Assembly (NCBI GenBank): GCA_036399715.1
Contig: DASWMO010000028.1
Location: forward strand, 1-29,956
Direction: 5' to 3'
DNA: 29,956 nucleotides
Source: DASVSE01 sp036399715
GTDB taxonomy: Bacteria > Bacteroidota > Rhodothermia > Rhodothermales > Rubricoccaceae
A program made the position numbers and the translations under genes. Positions 7,921 through 17,633 of this stretch are shown one piece after another. The notes under the pieces are model-generated. The model was not told the origin of the DNA, made no database searches, and was given only the letters and a program-made list of their open reading frames with translations. Each line of letters starts with the position of its first letter. Within the stretch, counting starts at the first letter, position 1.

Positions 7921-10900
7921 ATGGACGCCCCGCTCCGTCTGCTCCTCGTCGCCGACCCGGCCGCTGCGGCGCAGGCGGTCGAGCCGCTGCAGCGGCACAC
8001 CGTGGTTGAGGCGGCGCTCGCCCCCACGCCGGCCGTGCTCGCGGCTGCCCTCCGCGATGCCGTCTGGGACGCCGTCCTGCTCGTCCCCGGCGGCCCCGTC
8101 ACCAATGCAGACGCTGCGATCCTACTCGCGGCCTCGCACGACGCGCCGCCGCTGATCGTCGTGACCGACGGCGGCGTTCCGCCCGCGCTCGCCGCCGTCG
8201 CCGCGCTCGCCCTGCCGCCCGACGGCATCGACGCGCTGCCGTTCGTGCTGACCTCCCTGTCCGCCGAGCGCACGGCCGAGGCGCTGGAGGCTGGCGGCGA
8301 CTCGGCGCCCGCCTTTGTCGCGACGGCCAACGCGACCCTCGCCGCGAGCGTCCGCGCCGAGCCCGGCCTTTCGGCTGGCTTCGCCGACCTCGTGCCTGCC
8401 GCCCCCGCCTCGCCCTCCAGCGTCTTCGTCGCAGCCGCCAACGCGACCCTCGCCGCGAGCGCCCGCGCCACGGCGGCCCTGCCCGAGGCCCTCGCCGCCG
8501 CGTCGCACGCTCCGGCGGAAGCCTCCGAGCCGGCGCCCGCTACGGCCTCGGATACGCCACCCGGAACGGTCCCGGAGATGCCGCACGCCGCGCCGCGCCG
8601 CCCGCTCCCCATGATGACGCGTGAGGCCGAGGCGCTCGCCCAGAGCCTCCCCGTCGGCGTCTACCGGACGTCGCCCGACGGCCGCATCCTCTACGCCAAC
8701 CCGGCCCTCGCCGAGGTCCTCGGCGTCGAGAGCGTCGAGGCCCTCGCACGGATCGACGTCCGCCGCGACCTCGGGTATCCCCGCGACGCCTTCGCCGACG
8801 AGTTGCTCCGCAGCGGCGCTGTCCGCAACCACACGGTCGGGTGGACGAATCCGCGCGGCGAGCGCGTCTACACGCGCGAGAACGCCCGCGCAGTCCTCGA
8901 CGGCGCTGGCCGCCTCGTGTGCTACGAGGGAACAATGGAGGACGTCACGGCCGAAGTCCTCTCCCGGGAGGACGAGCGGATGCGCGCGCGCCACCACGAG
9001 GCCATCGTGCGCTTCTCCGAGGCCGCGGACGTCTCGGGCTCACCCGACGGCCTCGCCCGCGCAGCCGTCGATGCCCTTCTCGCCGCGACGCAGGCCGACT
9101 GGACGCTCCTCGTGCTCCACGACGCCGCCGGCGACGGGGTCGGCCACGGCCGCAACACCGTCGCGGCCTCCGCTGGCCGCCTCCCCGACGATGCCGCCGC
9201 GGCGCTCTCCGCCGACCCGGACTTCGGCAGCATCCCGGTCATGCCCGAGCCGGTCCTGCTCCGCGACGCCGAGTCGCCGCGCGTGGGGTGGCTGCCGGCA
9301 TCGATCGCCGAGCTGCTACGCGCGCACCGCATGCGCGCGCTCGGTTGCTTCCCGATGCGCCGCGCCGGCACGCCGCTCGGCGCGCTCGTCGTCGGCTACA
9401 GCACGCCGCACACGTTCTCGCCCGGGGAGCGGCAGGCGGCCGAGGTGCTCGCGTGGCACCTCGCAGGCCACCTGGCGCGGCACCGCGCCGAGCAGGACCT
9501 CCGCGACTCCGAGGCGAGCCTCCGCTTTATCGCCGCCCGCTCGGCGCAGACGCTCTACCGCCTGCGCTACACGTCCGGCGAGCCCGTCTTCGACTACCTC
9601 AGCCCCGCCGTGGAGGCGCTGACCGGTTACGCGCCCGCGGAACTCGCCGCTGTCGGCGGGCTCGCCGCGCTGGTCGAGCACCGGACGGTCTTCGCCGGCG
9701 CAGGCCTCTTCAGGGGGCCCGACCCGAATGCGACGCACTACCACGCCGTCTACCGGTTCCGGACACGGTCTGGCGGGACGCGGTGGGTCGAGAACCACGC
9801 CTACCCGTGGCACGACGATGCCGGCGAGACGGTCGGGCTCGTCGGTGCGCTCCAGGACGTGACCGAGCGGCAGCTCCGCGACGACGCCCTCGCCGACGAG
9901 GCGCAGCAGGCGCTCGCGCGTCAGAGCGCGCTCGTCGAGCTCGCGCGCCTCGACCGCGCCGAGGACGCCTTCCGCCGCGCGGCCGAGCTCGCCTGCGAGG
10001 CCGCCGGCGCCGACGCCGCGTCCGTCTGGCTCGCCGACGGCCCGGCCCTCGCCTGCCGCGCCCACTATGCGACGGCTGCAACTCAGGCTCCGCCGGCTCT
10101 CCCGGCCGGCGCCCTCGCAGTCGTTCTCAGCGCCCTCGACGGGCAGCGCGCCCTCGCCATCGACGATGCCCAGACCGATGCCCGCCTCAGCACGGCCGCC
10201 GGCCGCGCCCTCGCCGCCGCCCTCGGCGGGCGCGCGTTCGTCGCCGTGCCCGTCTGCCGCGGCACCGAGACGGTCGGGCTGTTGCTCGTCTGCCGCACCG
10301 ACGCTGCGCCCGACGAGGCCCCGCCCGCGGCGTGGACCGAGGCTGAGACCGACTTTGCCGGTGCGCTCGCCGACGCCGTCGCCCTCGCGGCCGAGCGCGC
10401 CGAGCGTGCCGCGGCGGAGCAGGCGCTCAGACGCTCCGAGGCCCGCTACCGCGTCCTTTCCGACCTCACGAGCGACTACGCCTTCGCCGTCAGCACCGAC
10501 GCCGCGGGGCAGTCAGCCGTCGAGTGGGCGACGGACACGTTCGAGCGCATCACCGGCTACATCCCCGGCCGTACGCTCACCCGCGAGAATCTCGGCGCGC
10601 TCATCCACCCCGAGTCGCGCGATGCCGTCCACGAGGCCCTCGACGAGCTCGCCCGTACGGGCCAGATGCGCGTCGAGGCACAAATCACGACGCGCGACGG
10701 CCAGACGCGGTGGCTTCAGCACAGCGCCCGCGTCGACGCCCGCGCCACCGGCGGCGGTCGACTCGTCTATCACAGCGGCGAGGACGTCACCGAGCGCAAG
10801 CAGTTCGAGGCCGACCTCGTGGCCGCGCGCGAGGCCGCCGAGGCGAGCCGCGCCGAAGCCGAGACGATGGTCCGCCTCAAGACGGCCTTCCTGGCCAACA

Positions 10901-12588
10901 TGAGCCACGAGATCCGGACGCCGCTCACGGCCATCCTCGGCTACTCCGAACTGCTAGGCGAGGAAGTCTCGGGCGAACAGCGCGCCCTCGTCGAGTCGAT
11001 CTCGTCGAGCGGGCACCGCCTGCTCGACACCCTCAACTCGGTCCTCGACCTCGCCCAGCTCGAAGCCGACGGCGTCCGCCCCGAGCTGCGGCCCGTCGAC
11101 GTCGCGGCCGGGGTCCGGCAGGCCGTCGGCGCGCTCGGCGCGCTCGCGACGCGCCGCGGCCTGAGCCTCGACGTGACCACCGACGGAACGGCCATGGCCG
11201 CCCTCGACGCGGCGTGCCTCGGGCGCATCGTGACGAACCTCGTCGGCAACGCGCTGAAGTTTACCGAAACCGGCGGCGTCGTCGTGGCCGTCGACACGGC
11301 CCCGCTGCCCGACGGTAGCGGGCCGGGCGTCCGCCTGCGCGTCCGCGATACCGGCATCGGCATCCCCGAGGAGTTCCGGCCCCACCTGTTCGACGAGTTC
11401 CGCCAAGAGACCGACGGCGAGGCCCGCAGCCACGAAGGCTCCGGACTGGGTCTCGCGATCACGCAGCGCCTGACGCGGCTCATGGGCGGTACCATCGCGG
11501 TCGAGAGCCGCCGCCCCGGCGGCTCGACGTTCACGGTCACGTTCCCCGCCCTCGCCGCCGCGCCGCCCGGTCAGGACGACCCCCCGCTCGCGAGCACCGC
11601 GCCGCCCGCTGCCTTGCCGGCCGACGTTCTGCCCGTCGATTCGCTCCATGCCCGGGCTTTATTCCCGGCCGGTCCGGCCGATTCCTTTCCGGGAGCGGCG
11701 ACGCTCTCGCCCCCGAGCCCTCCTGCCCCGGACCGGCTGCCCGCTGTGGCACTCGATTTGCGGGGCTCCACCCCATCGCCGTCTCTTCCGGCTGCCCCCG
11801 CCCAGACCGCCATGTTCGATTTCCGCTTCTCCTCGTCGCGCGCCCCGTCTGCCCCCCCCGCTCCGGCTGCTCCGAGCCGCGAGCCGGCGCCCGAGGTGGA
11901 GTGGACCGCCGAGCCACCGGTGCCCGCCCCGGCCCGGTTCGCCCCGCCGGCTATCGACGCGTCACCCGCGGCGGAGCCGGCCGTGGTGCCGCCGACCATG
12001 ACGGAGCCCTCCGCGGCGCGCGCCTCTGACTCGGCCGTCCCCGAGGCACCCGCCGCCCCGGACGCCCCGCGCCCGGCGTGGCCCGTGGACCCCGCCGCGG
12101 GTGGCCAGCCGCCGGTGATGATCGTCCGCCCGGCGCGGCCGGACCCGCCCCGCGCGGAGCCGCCCACCGAGGGCCCGGCCGTCCCAGAATCACCCGCGCT
12201 GCCCGTCGAGGGCGGCGAGCCGCGCCTGCCGATCCTCGTCGTCGAGGACAACCTCGACACGCGCGTCCTCCTCGACCGCATCCTGCGCGGGGCCTACGCC
12301 GTCACGGCCGTCGGCGACGCCCGCTCCGCCCTGACGGCGATGGCGCAGACGCGCTTCCGCGCGCTCGTGCTGGACATCAACCTCGGCGGCAAAGAGACCG
12401 GCACGGACATCCTGCGCGTCGCCCGCTCGCTCGACGGATACGGCGACGTCTTCGCTGTCGCGCTGACGGCCTACGCCCTCCCCGGCGACCGCGAGCGCCT
12501 GCTGGAGTCGGGCTTCGACGAGTACATCTCGAAGCCGTTCACGCGGCAGTCGCTCACGGACGCGCTCAGCCTCGGCATCCGCTCCTAG
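7921..12588 (+). CDS. hybrid sensor histidine kinase with PAS/GAF sensors and C-terminal receiver
   Basis: The protein has 1555 residues from ATG 7921. The frame is open further upstream but overlaps dprA antisense, and the ATG is preceded by a C-rich leader. Domains: residues 1-120 resemble a receiver fold but lack the phospho-acceptor Asp; about 231-350 PAS; about 358-520 GAF; about 527-650 PAS; about 654-827 GAF; about 836-960 PAS; a short coiled coil; and HisKA with H996 (NMSHEIRTPL). The HATPase_c domain at about 1095-1210 has NLVGNALKF, DTGIGIPEEF and GSGLGLAI. A Pro/Ala-rich linker of about 220 residues follows. The C-terminal receiver runs from about 1438 with E1442-D1443, phospho-acceptor D1485, T1516 and K1538. 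No membrane helices are seen, so it is a cytoplasmic sensor of small molecules or redox state. Residues about 136-195 hold two copies of a segment like FVATANATLAASVRA. Confidence 0.93.
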   Translation: MDAPLRLLLVADPAAAAQAVEPLQRHTVVEAALAPTPAVLAAALRDAVWDAVLLVPGGPVTNADAAILLAASHDAPPLIVVTDGGVPPALAAVAALALPPDGIDALPFVLTSLSAERTAEALEAGGDSAPAFVATANATLAASVRAEPGLSAGFADLVPAAPASPSSVFVAAANATLAASARATAALPEALAAASHAPAEASEPAPATASDTPPGTVPEMPHAAPRRPLPMMTREAEALAQSLPVGVYRTSPDGRILYANPALAEVLGVESVEALARIDVRRDLGYPRDAFADELLRSGAVRNHTVGWTNPRGERVYTRENARAVLDGAGRLVCYEGTMEDVTAEVLSREDERMRARHHEAIVRFSEAADVSGSPDGLARAAVDALLAATQADWTLLVLHDAAGDGVGHGRNTVAASAGRLPDDAAAALSADPDFGSIPVMPEPVLLRDAESPRVGWLPASIAELLRAHRMRALGCFPMRRAGTPLGALVVGYSTPHTFSPGERQAAEVLAWHLAGHLARHRAEQDLRDSEASLRFIAARSAQTLYRLRYTSGEPVFDYLSPAVEALTGYAPAELAAVGGLAALVEHRTVFAGAGLFRGPDPNATHYHAVYRFRTRSGGTRWVENHAYPWHDDAGETVGLVGALQDVTERQLRDDALADEAQQALARQSALVELARLDRAEDAFRRAAELACEAAGADAASVWLADGPALACRAHYATAATQAPPALPAGALAVVLSALDGQRALAIDDAQTDARLSTAAGRALAAALGGRAFVAVPVCRGTETVGLLLVCRTDAAPDEAPPAAWTEAETDFAGALADAVALAAERAERAAAEQALRRSEARYRVLSDLTSDYAFAVSTDAAGQSAVEWATDTFERITGYIPGRTLTRENLGALIHPESRDAVHEALDELARTGQMRVEAQITTRDGQTRWLQHSARVDARATGGGRLVYHSGEDVTERKQFEADLVAAREAAEASRAEAETMVRLKTAFLANMSHEIRTPLTAILGYSELLGEEVSGEQRALVESISSSGHRLLDTLNSVLDLAQLEADGVRPELRPVDVAAGVRQAVGALGALATRRGLSLDVTTDGTAMAALDAACLGRIVTNLVGNALKFTETGGVVVAVDTAPLPDGSGPGVRLRVRDTGIGIPEEFRPHLFDEFRQETDGEARSHEGSGLGLAITQRLTRLMGGTIAVESRRPGGSTFTVTFPALAAAPPGQDDPPLASTAPPAALPADVLPVDSLHARALFPAGPADSFPGAATLSPPSPPAPDRLPAVALDLRGSTPSPSLPAAPAQTAMFDFRFSSSRAPSAPPAPAAPSREPAPEVEWTAEPPVPAPARFAPPAIDASPAAEPAVVPPTMTEPSAARASDSAVPEAPAAPDAPRPAWPVDPAAGGQPPVMIVRPARPDPPRAEPPTEGPAVPESPALPVEGGEPRLPILVVEDNLDTRVLLDRILRGAYAVTAVGDARSALTAMAQTRFRALVLDINLGGKETGTDILRVARSLDGYGDVFAVALTAYALPGDRERLLESGFDEYISKPFTRQSLTDALSLGIRS

Positions 12589-12655
12589 ACGCCGGGCGGG
12601 GCGCCACCAAGGGACGTCGGGACGCGTAGTCTCTGCCGTCCCTGCGCCCGCCCCG

Positions 12656-13966
12656 ATGCCGTCCCGCACCCGCGATCTTTTCGAGCGCCTTTTCGGCACC
12701 GCCGAGAGCGGCGCGCCCGACGACCCCGCCCCGACGCCCACTGCGCCCGGTGCAGGCACGGCGCTCGCGCTGACGGGCGGCGGCGCGCGCGCCGCGTATC
12801 AGGCGGGCGTGCTGCGCGGCCTCGCCCGCGCCGCGCCGGGCTTCCGGCCCGACCTCCTGACGGGCGTCTCGGCCGGCGGCCTCAACGCCGCCTTTCTCGC
12901 CGCAAGCGCGCACCTACCGTTCGACCAGGCGACCGCCGGCCTCGTCGAGATCTGGCACGACCTCCGCGCCGAGCACGTCTTTCGCCTCGACCGGCCCGGC
13001 GTCGCCGGCACGCTCGCGCGGCTCGTCCGCCGTCCGGCCGCGCCCGAGCCGCCCGCCGAGGGCGGGTTTCTGGACACGACGCCGCTCCATGCGTTCGTCG
13101 AAGGGCACCTCGGGCCCGTTGGGATGCCCATCGCACGCATCGGTGAGAACCTCGCGGCAGGGCACGTGCGCGCGCTCGCCATCACGGCCACGTCCTACGA
13201 CACCGGCCGGTCGGTGACGTGGGTCGAGGGCGGCCCGCCCGACATGCCGGGGCTCGTCCGCGCCCGCATTCGCCCCGAGCACGTCCTCGCCTCGGCCGCG
13301 CTGCCGTTCTTCTTTCCCGCCGTGTCAGTCGCCGGTGGCACCGGTGAGACCGACCCCGGCAGCGCGTGGTACGGCGACGGCGGCATCCGGCTCACGGCCC
13401 CGCTCTCGCCCGCGCTGCGCCTCGGCGCAGACCGCATCCTGTCGGTCAACACGCGCGCGGCGACATCGTCGGTGGAGCCCGGCGACGTGTATCCGCCGGC
13501 GAGCCGCGTCCTCGGGGTCCTCATGAACGCCGTCTTCCTCGACGTGCTGGAGCAGGACGCCCGGACGCTGCGGCGCATCAACGACCTCGTCGCCGGCCTG
13601 CCGCCGGCTGCACGCGGCGGCTTCCGGCCCGTCGACCTGCTCGTCATCCGGCCGTCCGAGGACCTCGCCCGCCTGGCGAGCGGCTACGAGCCGCAACTGC
13701 CGCCGTCGATGCGCGTCGCGCTCGGCCGGGCGGGCGCCGGGGAGCGGAGCCCGGACTGGCTCTCGATGCTCCTCTTCGACCGCGACTACGTCGAGCACCT
13801 CGTCGCCCTCGGCGAGGCCGATGTCGAGGCACGGGCCGACGAGATCCGCGCCTTTCTCGCCCCCGGCGCGTCACCCGCCGGGCGGACCGGAACGTCCGAC
13901 CGGAACGCCGTCACGCGCGGTCCGACGGGACCGGCGGGCCCGACAGGATCTGCCGCAGCGGACTGA
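12656..13966 (+). CDS. patatin-like phospholipase
   Basis: The protein has 436 residues from ATG 12656. It shows the patatin Ser-Asp dyad: the glycine-rich oxyanion segment LTGGGARAAYQAGVL from residue 39, the nucleophile S72 in GVSAGG, and D241 in YGDGGIR. Family members hydrolyse acyl chains from phospholipids or other lipids. There is no signal peptide. The first roughly 33 residues are a polar linker, so it is probably cytoplasmic. The last roughly 40 residues are Pro/Gly/Thr-rich and overlap the 3' end of the convergent gene by 56 bases. The gene follows the hybrid kinase by 67 bases in the same direction. A TAGTCTCTG stretch about 20 bases upstream could be a separate promoter, so co-transcription is uncertain. 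Confidence 0.9.
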   Translation: MPSRTRDLFERLFGTAESGAPDDPAPTPTAPGAGTALALTGGGARAAYQAGVLRGLARAAPGFRPDLLTGVSAGGLNAAFLAASAHLPFDQATAGLVEIWHDLRAEHVFRLDRPGVAGTLARLVRRPAAPEPPAEGGFLDTTPLHAFVEGHLGPVGMPIARIGENLAAGHVRALAITATSYDTGRSVTWVEGGPPDMPGLVRARIRPEHVLASAALPFFFPAVSVAGGTGETDPGSAWYGDGGIRLTAPLSPALRLGADRILSVNTRAATSSVEPGDVYPPASRVLGVLMNAVFLDVLEQDARTLRRINDLVAGLPPAARGGFRPVDLLVIRPSEDLARLASGYEPQLPPSMRVALGRAGAGERSPDWLSMLLFDRDYVEHLVALGEADVEARADEIRAFLAPGASPAGRTGTSDRNAVTRGPTGPAGPTGSAAAD

Positions 13967-14465
13967 TGTCGAGCGCCTCGGCAGGCCGGCCGTCCACGAA
14001 CACCGGCCTCCCGAACGCCTCGGCGTAGCGCACGATGCGGTGCCCGACGTGCGCGTGGTCCGGGAACGTCGGCGGCAGCACGAAGCGCACGCGCCGCCCC
14101 AGCCGCCGCCCGACGACGTCGATGCCCTCGCCGACGTCGATCCACGTCACGTCGCTCCAGGCGAGCACGCACCGCCGGCCGCCGACGTCGTGCCCGACGA
14201 CGTGGTGCACCGAGAGGTCCAGCCGCCAGACCGCCCGCCGCGCGCGCCGGACCTGCCACACGAGCCACGCCGCGTGCCCGACGAGCAGGGCGAGGGTCGC
14301 GAGCGCGACCGCCATCGACCACCCGGGCCAGGCCAGCGCCGTCACGGGCGCCGCAGCGACGAGCGCCCCGGACGCGAGCGCGAACCCGACCGCGAGGCGG
14401 CGTACATGCTGCTCGGCTGCGGTGCGCGCGGCCGCGTCCTCATAAACCTCGAACCACTCGGCCAT
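13911..14465 (-). CDS. small membrane protein with two TM helices, unknown function
   Basis: The protein has 184 residues from ATG 14465. A polar, Ala/Glu-rich N-terminus of about 22 residues is followed by two hydrophobic helices (about 24-44 and 48-70) with a short turn. A basic stretch RRARRA indicates a cytoplasmic C-terminus. The C-terminal 105 residues are mostly beta-strand-like with His-rich patches (VHHVVGHDV, FPDHAHVGHRI). Topology and Trp-containing strands are reminiscent of bacterial PH-domain membrane proteins, but I cannot assign a family. It lies 74 bases after the threonine aldolase gene on the same strand, so it may be the last gene of the speA run. Its 3' end overlaps that of the patatin gene by 56 bases. 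Confidence 0.72.
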   Translation of the reverse strand: MAEWFEVYEDAAARTAAEQHVRRLAVGFALASGALVAAAPVTALAWPGWSMAVALATLALLVGHAAWLVWQVRRARRAVWRLDLSVHHVVGHDVGGRRCVLAWSDVTWIDVGEGIDVVGRRLGRRVRFVLPPTFPDHAHVGHRIVRYAEAFGRPVFVDGRPAEALDISPLRQILSGPPVPSDRA

Positions 14466-14539
14466 CGCTGCGGTGTCGTGCGGCGGGGGTGTAGACCTCG
14501 GCGCCGTGCCCGGTTCCGCCGACCGGCTCTGCTATCCGA

Positions 14540-15579
<1,040 letters not shown>

Positions 15580-15583
<4 letters not shown>

Positions 15584-16680
15584 CGGGCCGGGATGTGCTG
15601 GCTGAGGCAGTGGCACGCGCCGAGCCCCCAGACGAGGCTCCGCGCAGGGATCGGCGCGACGCGGCGGTCCGGGAACAGGCGCTGCACCGTCTCTATTGCG
15701 ACGGCGTCGTTGGGGTCGTCGAAGACGGGCAGCAGGACGGCCGCGTTGGCGATGAGGAAATTGGCGTAGCTCGCCGGTAGGCGCTCCGTCTCGCCCGCGG
15801 CCGTCGTGTGGAAGACCGGCGCGGGCATCGGGAGCGTCACGACGTGGAGGCCGCGGCCGTCGCGGCCGTGCCACCCGCGCAGGCGGGCAAGGTTCTCGGC
15901 GAGCGGCGCGTGGTTGGCGTCGTCGGGGTCCGCCTCGACGGCCGTCACGACGGTCCGCTCGGCGACGAAGCGCGTCATGTCGTCGACGTGGCCGTCCGTG
16001 TCGTCGCCCGCGATGCCGTCGCCGAGCCAGATCGTCTCGTCTGCCCCGAAGCCCTCGGCGAGGACGGCCTCGATCTCTTGCCGCGAGAGGTCGGGGTTGC
16101 GATTCGGGTTGAGCAGGCAGGACTCGGTCGTGAGCACGAGACCCGCGCCGTTGACATCGACCGAGCCGCCCTCCATCACGACCGGGAGGACGACGCGCTC
16201 GGCGTCGTGGACGGCCGCCATCGCCGCCGGGACGGTGTTGTTGCGCTCCGTCCGGTCGTACTTGCCGCCCCAGGCGTTGAAGACCCAGTCGGTCGCGATG
16301 CGCCCGCCGCGGCCGTCGACCAGAAAGACGGCGCCGTAGTCGCGGATCCACTCGTCGTCGGTCGGGAGGACGTGGAGGGCGACGCCCGAGCCCGGGCCGG
16401 TCGGAATGCCCACGGTGCCAAGGAGCGCGGCGACGCGACGCGCCTCGTCGGCTGAGGTCACGGCGATGTGGACCGTCTCGCCGTGGCGCAGCGCCTCGAC
16501 CATGGCGACGTAGGCGGGCTCGGCCGCGACCGTCAGGTCCACGTCGGGCCACGTGTCCGTGCAGTGCGGCCACGTCAGCCACGTCGCCTCGTGGCGGGCC
16601 CACTCGGGCGGCATCCGGAAGCCGCGCGCGGCCGGCGTCGGATGGGGGAGGAGCGTGCGAGACGGAACGACGGTGGGCAT
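15580..16680 (-). CDS. aguA: agmatine deiminase (PPAD family)
   Basis: The protein has 366 residues from ATG 16680; an in-frame Met at residue 23 also directly precedes the conserved PPEWxxHEATWLTWPH start. The family hydrolyses agmatine to N-carbamoylputrescine and ammonia. Visible motifs are DDEWIRDYGAVFLVD, the acidic VMEGGSVDVNGAG, the His/Asp DGHVDDMTRFV, and the C-terminal nucleophile Cys at C358 in GLGACHCLSQ. In well-studied members this last motif reads GGGNIHC, so the residues before the catalytic Cys differ while the His-Cys pair is kept. It lies 10 bases after aguB and overlaps the threonine aldolase start by 4 bases. The flanking aguB and speA genes make the substrate assignment strong. 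Confidence 0.93.
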
Positions 16681-16690
16681 GGACGCGCGC

Positions 16691-17602
16691 TTATTTCCCG
16701 TAGCGGGACGTGAGGTCGCCGTAGGCGTCGATGCGGCGGTCGCGGAGGAAGGGCCAGCCGTGGCGGATCGCGTCGATGTCGCCGACCGGGGCCGGGACGA
16801 CGAGCACGCCCTCGTCGGTCTCGTTCATCTGGGCGATGATCTGGCCGTCGGGCCCGGCGACGAAAGACGAGCCCCAGAACTGGAGCCCGCGGCCGTGCGC
16901 CTCGGCATCCGGATCGACCTCGTTCGTCGGCTCGAAGCCCGTCCGGTTGACGGCGACGACGTAGACGCCGTTGGCGACGGCGTGGCCGCGCATGGACGTG
17001 ATCCACGCCTCGCGCTGGGCCGTTCCGTAGACATCCTTCTCGCCCGGGTGCCACGCGATGGCCGTCGGGTAGAAGAGAACCTCGGAGCCCTGCAAGGCCG
17101 TCAGGCGCGCGGCCTCGGGGTACCACTGGTCCCAGCAGACGAGCACGCCGAGCTGCCCGGCCTGCGTGTCCCAGTTCTTGAAGCCGAGGTCGCCGGGGGC
17201 GAAGTAGTACTTCTCGTAGAACAGCGGATCGTCGGGGATGTGCATTTTGCGGTACATGCCCACGTAGCCCGCCCCGGCGTCGATGACGGCGGCGGTGTTG
17301 TGGTACAGCCCGCGGGCACGCTTCTCGAAGAGGGACGCGACGATCACGACGCCCAACTCCTTCGCGAGCGGTTCGAGCGCCTGTGTCGTCGGGCCCGGGA
17401 CGGCCTCGGCGAGGGCGAACACGTCGGGGTCCTCGCTCTGGCAGAAGTAGCGCGAGAGGAACAGCTCGGGCAGGCAGACGACCGTCGCGCCCTGCCGCGC
17501 GGCCTCGCGGACGTGCGCCTCGGCGCGGGCGAGGTTGTCGGCGCGGTCGGCCGACATCGCCATCTGGACGAGGCCGAGGGTGAGAGGCGGGGCGTCAGGC
17601 AT
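16691..17602 (-). CDS. aguB: N-carbamoylputrescine amidase (nitrilase superfamily)
   Basis: The protein has 303 residues from ATG 17602. The open frame extends upstream into the speA 3' end, but the family starts with LTLGLVQMAMSADRADN, directly after this ATG. It carries the nitrilase Glu-Lys-Cys triad: E46 (CLPELFLS), K119 (YRKMHIPDD) and C156 (LVCWDQWYPE). The CWDQWYPEAAR and HIPDDPLFYEKYYFAPGD segments are typical of carbamoylputrescine amidases of plants and bacteria. It converts N-carbamoylputrescine to putrescine, CO2 and ammonia, so it completes the agmatine route with its neighbours. It is 31 bases downstream of speA and 10 bases upstream of aguA. Confidence 0.95.
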   Translation of the reverse strand: MPDAPPLTLGLVQMAMSADRADNLARAEAHVREAARQGATVVCLPELFLSRYFCQSEDPDVFALAEAVPGPTTQALEPLAKELGVVIVASLFEKRARGLYHNTAAVIDAGAGYVGMYRKMHIPDDPLFYEKYYFAPGDLGFKNWDTQAGQLGVLVCWDQWYPEAARLTALQGSEVLFYPTAIAWHPGEKDVYGTAQREAWITSMRGHAVANGVYVVAVNRTGFEPTNEVDPDAEAHGRGLQFWGSSFVAGPDGQIIAQMNETDEGVLVVPAPVGDIDAIRHGWPFLRDRRIDAYGDLTSRYGK

Positions 17603-17633
17603 TCGGATGGGGCGGGAGCGGGGACGCGTCGCG

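Noticed and set aside
13335..14028. Several Arg-rich open frames over the patatin gene
   Set aside because: They are shadows of the patatin frame. The catalytic motifs are only in the frame starting at 12656.
15584..16603. Long minus-strand extension of the threonine aldolase frame
   Set aside because: It overlaps the agmatine deiminase gene in another frame. The family start DLRSDTVTRP lies right after ATG 15583.
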